From JAAYLU01 sp964458805 (lineage in GTDB: Bacteria > Synergistota > Synergistia > Synergistales > Aminobacteriaceae): DNA of 7,596 nt. The stretch is from contig CAYWKH010000101.1 in the NCBI GenBank assembly GCA_964458805.1, positions 1 through 7,596 on the forward strand, given 5' to 3'. Both the position numbers and the translations under genes were made by a program. The notes beneath the pieces are model-generated. The model did not search any database, was not told the DNA's origin, and saw only the letters and a program-made list of their open reading frames with translations. Of this stretch, positions 5,671-7,596 are shown one piece after another (within the stretch, counting starts at the first letter, position 1; each line of letters starts with the position of its first letter).

Positions 5671-6678
5671 TTATGCTCCTGCCTCCTTGCGATTCTTTAA
5701 CCTGTTTTCCAGCGCTTGCAGCTCGGCCTCGTCCTGCGCGTCCGCAGCGCGGGCCTCTTCGGATTTTCGGCGGTGCTCGTAGTCCAGAAAGAGTGAAGCG
5801 ATGCGCTGCTCCATGCGCGCATGGCTGACCGATCCCGCTCCCTCTAGCAAAGGAAAACCGTTGTCGGTTATGATCTGCGCGACATTCTCGCACCAGAAGG
5901 CCATGGTGGTGATAACTTGCCTCTTTGCCCGCAGTTCGGCGGTTTCGAGAAAGACCACCACCAGACGGTTGAGAGTGTCGATTTCCTCTTCGGTCAGGAA
6001 GTTTTTGGCCACTAGAATGTCGTGCTTGCGCACCCGATCGCCAGTCCATGACAGCAGGCCAAAATGGGCATCCTCCGGGTCCGCGCGGTCGAGGATGATT
6101 TCGGCGGCGGTCCGCTGCGTGACGCCGTACAGCAGCATGTTTTGCACGGCGGCAAAAAACTGCTGGGTAGCCTGATCGGTCTTGTCGTAATCGGCAGCCA
6201 GCGCGAAGAGATCGCGCACTTTTTGATAGAAACGCTTCTCCGAGGCGCGAATATCGCGGATTCGCGCCAGCATCTCGTCGAAATAGTCCGGGCGGCCGTC
6301 GGGGTTCTTCAATCGTTCGTCATCCATGGCGAAGCCTTTGCGCAGATACTCCGCCAGAACGGTTGTGGCCCATCGCCGGAACTGAGCGCCGCGCGGCGAT
6401 CTTACGCGGTATCCCACGGCAAGAATGGCGTCGAGATTGTAGTGCGCTACTCGATAATTCTTGCCGTCGGCAGCAGTTGTCAACCAATAGTTGACAACTG
6501 ATTCCTCACTCAATTCCTTCTCAGTGAAAATCGCCTTTAGGTGTTTAGCAATATTCTGCTTCGTGGTAAGAAAAAGCTCCGCCATTTCCAACTGGCTGAG
6601 CCACACCGTGCCCCGGTCGGCCCGAAGTTGCACCTGGCTTTGCCCGTCTTCGCTGTAGTAGAGGATGAGCTGCGTCAT
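5671..6678 (-). CDS. rhuM: RhuM-family protein (virulence/defence-locus accessory)
   Basis: 335 residues from ATG 6678, preceded by GAGGTGGGGAG. An upstream in-frame ATG at 6705 lies inside the hsdS relic and lacks a better site. The N-terminal part matches the RhuM family: a winged-helix-like stretch (TVWLSQLEMAELFLTTKQNI, 24-43), then ESVVNYWLTTAADGK (59-73) and HYNLDAILAVGYRVRSPRG (79-97). The C-terminal part (181-290) includes LYGVTQRTAAEIILDRAD, HFGLLSWTGDRVRK and LNRLVVVFLETAE and ends in a charged helix. RhuM was named from a Salmonella pathogenicity island and is common inside type I restriction loci. Its biochemical role is not established. Length and both ends look complete, so it may still be functional although its neighbours are broken. 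Its start overlaps the stop of the hsdS relic (ATGA). Confidence 0.9.
   Translation of the reverse strand: MTQLILYYSEDGQSQVQLRADRGTVWLSQLEMAELFLTTKQNIAKHLKAIFTEKELSEESVVNYWLTTAADGKNYRVAHYNLDAILAVGYRVRSPRGAQFRRWATTVLAEYLRKGFAMDDERLKNPDGRPDYFDEMLARIRDIRASEKRFYQKVRDLFALAADYDKTDQATQQFFAAVQNMLLYGVTQRTAAEIILDRADPEDAHFGLLSWTGDRVRKHDILVAKNFLTEEEIDTLNRLVVVFLETAELRAKRQVITTMAFWCENVAQIITDNGFPLLEGAGSVSHARMEQRIASLFLDYEHRRKSEEARAADAQDEAELQALENRLKNRKEAGA
6474..6500. repeat. Perfect 11-bp inverted repeat inside rhuM
   Basis: CAGTTGTCAAC (6474-6484) and its exact reverse complement (6490-6500) flank a 5-base loop. In the gene it covers the codons for SVVNYWLTTA (about residues 60-69), a conserved part of the family. 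It would form a stable hairpin in either strand's RNA. No T-run follows, so it is not an intrinsic terminator. Confidence 0.8.
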
Positions 6679-7040
6679 CTCCCCACCTCGTCGATGCATG
6701 GGCACACCACTGGAAAACTGGCCACATCTGCCCCAGTATTATTTGGACTTTTTCGACTGTTTCTTGTGATTCGTTTCCAATCCTCGACCTTAGCATTCAA
6801 GCACATCAACAAATCGATAGGGAGTACCCTCTCCCGATCTGCCTCAAAAACTGATATGGCCTGATTTTTTGCAACGGTAATCTTTAGATACCCTGTGGGA
6901 CCAATTTGATTGAATCCTCCATACATGGCTACCAGTACTGATCCTACAGGGTTTATCCTTGCTCTTGTTTTGTCGGTCATTTTCAAATCCCCCGCTTTTC
7001 GCTTCTTTTCCGTGGTTCGAAGGTCGCGGAAGCTCCCGTG
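6675..7040 (-). pseudogene. hsdS: 5'-truncated hsdS (type I restriction specificity subunit) relic
   Basis: The frame is open from 7040 (after a TAA at 7043-7041) to a TGA at 6677-6675. The conserved part begins TTEKKRKAGDL, continues MTDKTRARINPVGSVLVAMY (ATG 6980), GGFNQIGPTGYLK, AKNQAISVF and SRKSPNNTGADVASFPV, and ends nine residues later. This is the second half of an HsdS target-recognition domain, which reads the DNA sequence for type I restriction-modification. The first part of that domain, the coiled-coil spacer and the second domain are all missing, so about 100-120 residues remain of a usual ~400. The final PPLxEQ motif is replaced by CPCIDEVGR and a stop. The tract is more A+T-rich than the flanking genes. 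A short product from ATG 6980 is possible but would not be a working specificity subunit. Confidence 0.8.
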
Positions 7041-7062
7041 TTACGAGATTGAGCCACCTTTT

Positions 7063-7128
7063 TCAGATCTGGTGCACAAGCACGTTTTTCGACCAGCCGT
7101 ATTTGCGGGTCGTTTTGAGTGATCCTGG
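7063..7128 (-). pseudogene. Short relic of a DUF1016/YhcG-type PDDEXK nuclease gene
   Basis: In a frame different from both neighbours, between two stops (TGA 7131-7129 and TGA 7065-7063), the minus strand encodes TRKYGWSKNVLVHQI. This is the characteristic N-terminal-domain motif of DUF1016 (YhcG-like) proteins, usually followed by an acidic/Asn-rich stretch and a PDDEXK nuclease domain. Nothing else of the gene is visible. Such genes are frequent in type I restriction loci beside hsdS and rhuM, which fits the context. The call rests on one 15-residue motif recognised by eye. Confidence 0.6.
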
Positions 7129-7186
7129 TCATGGCTGTCGCTCCTTTCGTCAGGGGGCTCGATCGTTTTCGCGGCGTCGGGAAGTG

Positions 7187-7432
7187 GTACGGCAACAATC
7201 CTTTGGCGACGTAGGAGACCAGAATTGGGTTGCGAATGTTGGAGTTTCCGGCGCGTATCTTCTCGACCGTCAGGTTGTTGGGCAGATGGCCGGGACTGAC
7301 GATCTCGATTCGGTTGTCGAATATGAAGAGGCGGATCGGCGCGCTGATCAGGTAGTCCCGGTGCATCAGGGCATTGACCAGAAGTTCTTCGAAAACTGTT
7401 TCAGGCACTTCCGGCATACCCGGCGCATTCAC
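7187..7432 (-). pseudogene. GHKL/HATPase_c_4 fragment of an AlbA_2-type ATPase gene
   Basis: The frame opens at GTG 7432 and stays open to 6983, but family similarity covers only residues 6-82 of the ORF (to about 7187). It contains the ATPase N-box (PETVFEELLVNALMHRDY, 10-27), IRLFIFDNRIEIVSPGHLP (33-51) and GNSNIRNPILVSYVAKGLLP (62-81). Intact relatives continue with YRGLGSGI, the glycine-rich ATP-lid box. Here the frame instead runs into unrelated sequence after PY, so the ATP site is incomplete. The AlbA_2 piece of the same kind of gene ends immediately upstream in another frame (stop 7431-7429). About 150-180 residues normally lie between the two pieces, so an internal deletion plus frame change is inferred. 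From 7186 to 6983 the frame is junction sequence with no recognisable domain. Confidence 0.75.
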
Positions 7433-7596
7433 TCCGCGCCCTGATCTGTCATCTGGAACAGACGGCGGAGCTCCTCCTTTGAGTTCACCCGCCGTTTGTC
7501 CGCTCCGGCCTTGAGCCAGATTACTCCATTCTTGTCAAAGTACGGCTTGTCGATCCCCTTGGGAACCGTCAGCAGGATGACAACACGACCGCTGTC
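7429..7596 (-). pseudogene. AlbA_2 (Schlafen-type) domain fragment, enters from the right edge
   Basis: Reading from the window edge, the minus strand encodes 55 codons in frame, then TGA at 7431-7429. The segment VVILLTVPKGIDKPYFDKNG followed by WLKAGADKRRVNSKEELRRL and FQ is the C-terminal half of an AlbA_2 domain, the divergent Schlafen-type nucleic-acid-binding or nuclease domain. Two residues after FQMTDQ the similarity ends with GAE and a stop. In relatives this domain is fused to the HATPase_c_4 domain found at 7187-7432. The two pieces are therefore best read as one gene broken by deletion. Its N-terminus lies outside the window. Confidence 0.75.

Noticed and set aside
5600..5690. Possible tRNA or tRNA relic in the convergent gap (segments faintly like a T-arm and a D-arm)
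   Set aside because: No acceptor stem, anticodon stem or TTCGA-type loop could be paired, and the resemblance is only to short scattered stretches.
6983..7132. Small protein starting at ATG 7132 (MTRITQNDPQ) with AAAGGAG 8 bases upstream
   Set aside because: The start signal is good, but the frame covers the DUF1016 relic out of frame and runs into hsdS sequence, so it is more likely a product of the broken junction. It could be an old gene start whose body has been deleted.

Overview
The window looks like bacterial chromosome with high G+C coding DNA and short intergenic gaps. Predicted exported proteins start behind an unusually G-rich Shine-Dalgarno (AAGGGGG), some with GTG starts. The style recalls Synergistota or a similar G+C-rich anaerobic lineage, but that is a weak inference because no phylogenetic marker gene is present.

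Region 1 (1-4191, all minus strand) encodes five predicted exported proteins. Transcribed from right to left they are: an NHL-like/TPR-like protein (3310-4191), a TPR-like protein (2666-3283), a two-domain protein with a Lys-Pro and acidic linker (1460-2509), a DUF3298/RsiV-like protein (755-1417), and a paralogue of the two-domain protein cut by the left edge (1-620). The set was built by duplication. The first and last two-domain proteins are about 44% identical over 140 residues. The two TPR-like proteins share start signals, signal peptide and a roughly 44-residue repeat. Three copies of a TGnTAAAATTGCC element, read here as an extended -10 promoter, divide the region into three transcription units: 4191->2666, 2509->755 and 620->left edge. 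Their joint function is unknown; an envelope or periplasmic role is inferred from the signal peptides.

Region 2 (4192-5579, plus strand) starts from a divergent promoter region. It carries a family 6 (hypoxanthine/deoxyinosine) DNA glycosylase and a class I SAM-dependent methyltransferase, coupled by an ATGA overlap. The first 13 codons of these two unrelated proteins are similar to each other.

Region 3 (5671-7596, minus strand) is a decayed defence-type accessory locus. Reading from the right edge it holds pieces of an AlbA_2 (Schlafen-type) GHKL-ATPase gene, about 20 codons of a DUF1016/YhcG-type nuclease gene, a 5'-truncated type I restriction specificity gene (hsdS), and an apparently intact RhuM-family gene that overlaps the hsdS relic by ATGA. 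The relic stretch is visibly more A+T-rich than the rest, consistent with acquired DNA.

I saw no rRNA, tRNA, CRISPR array, complete insertion sequence or convincing intrinsic terminator.
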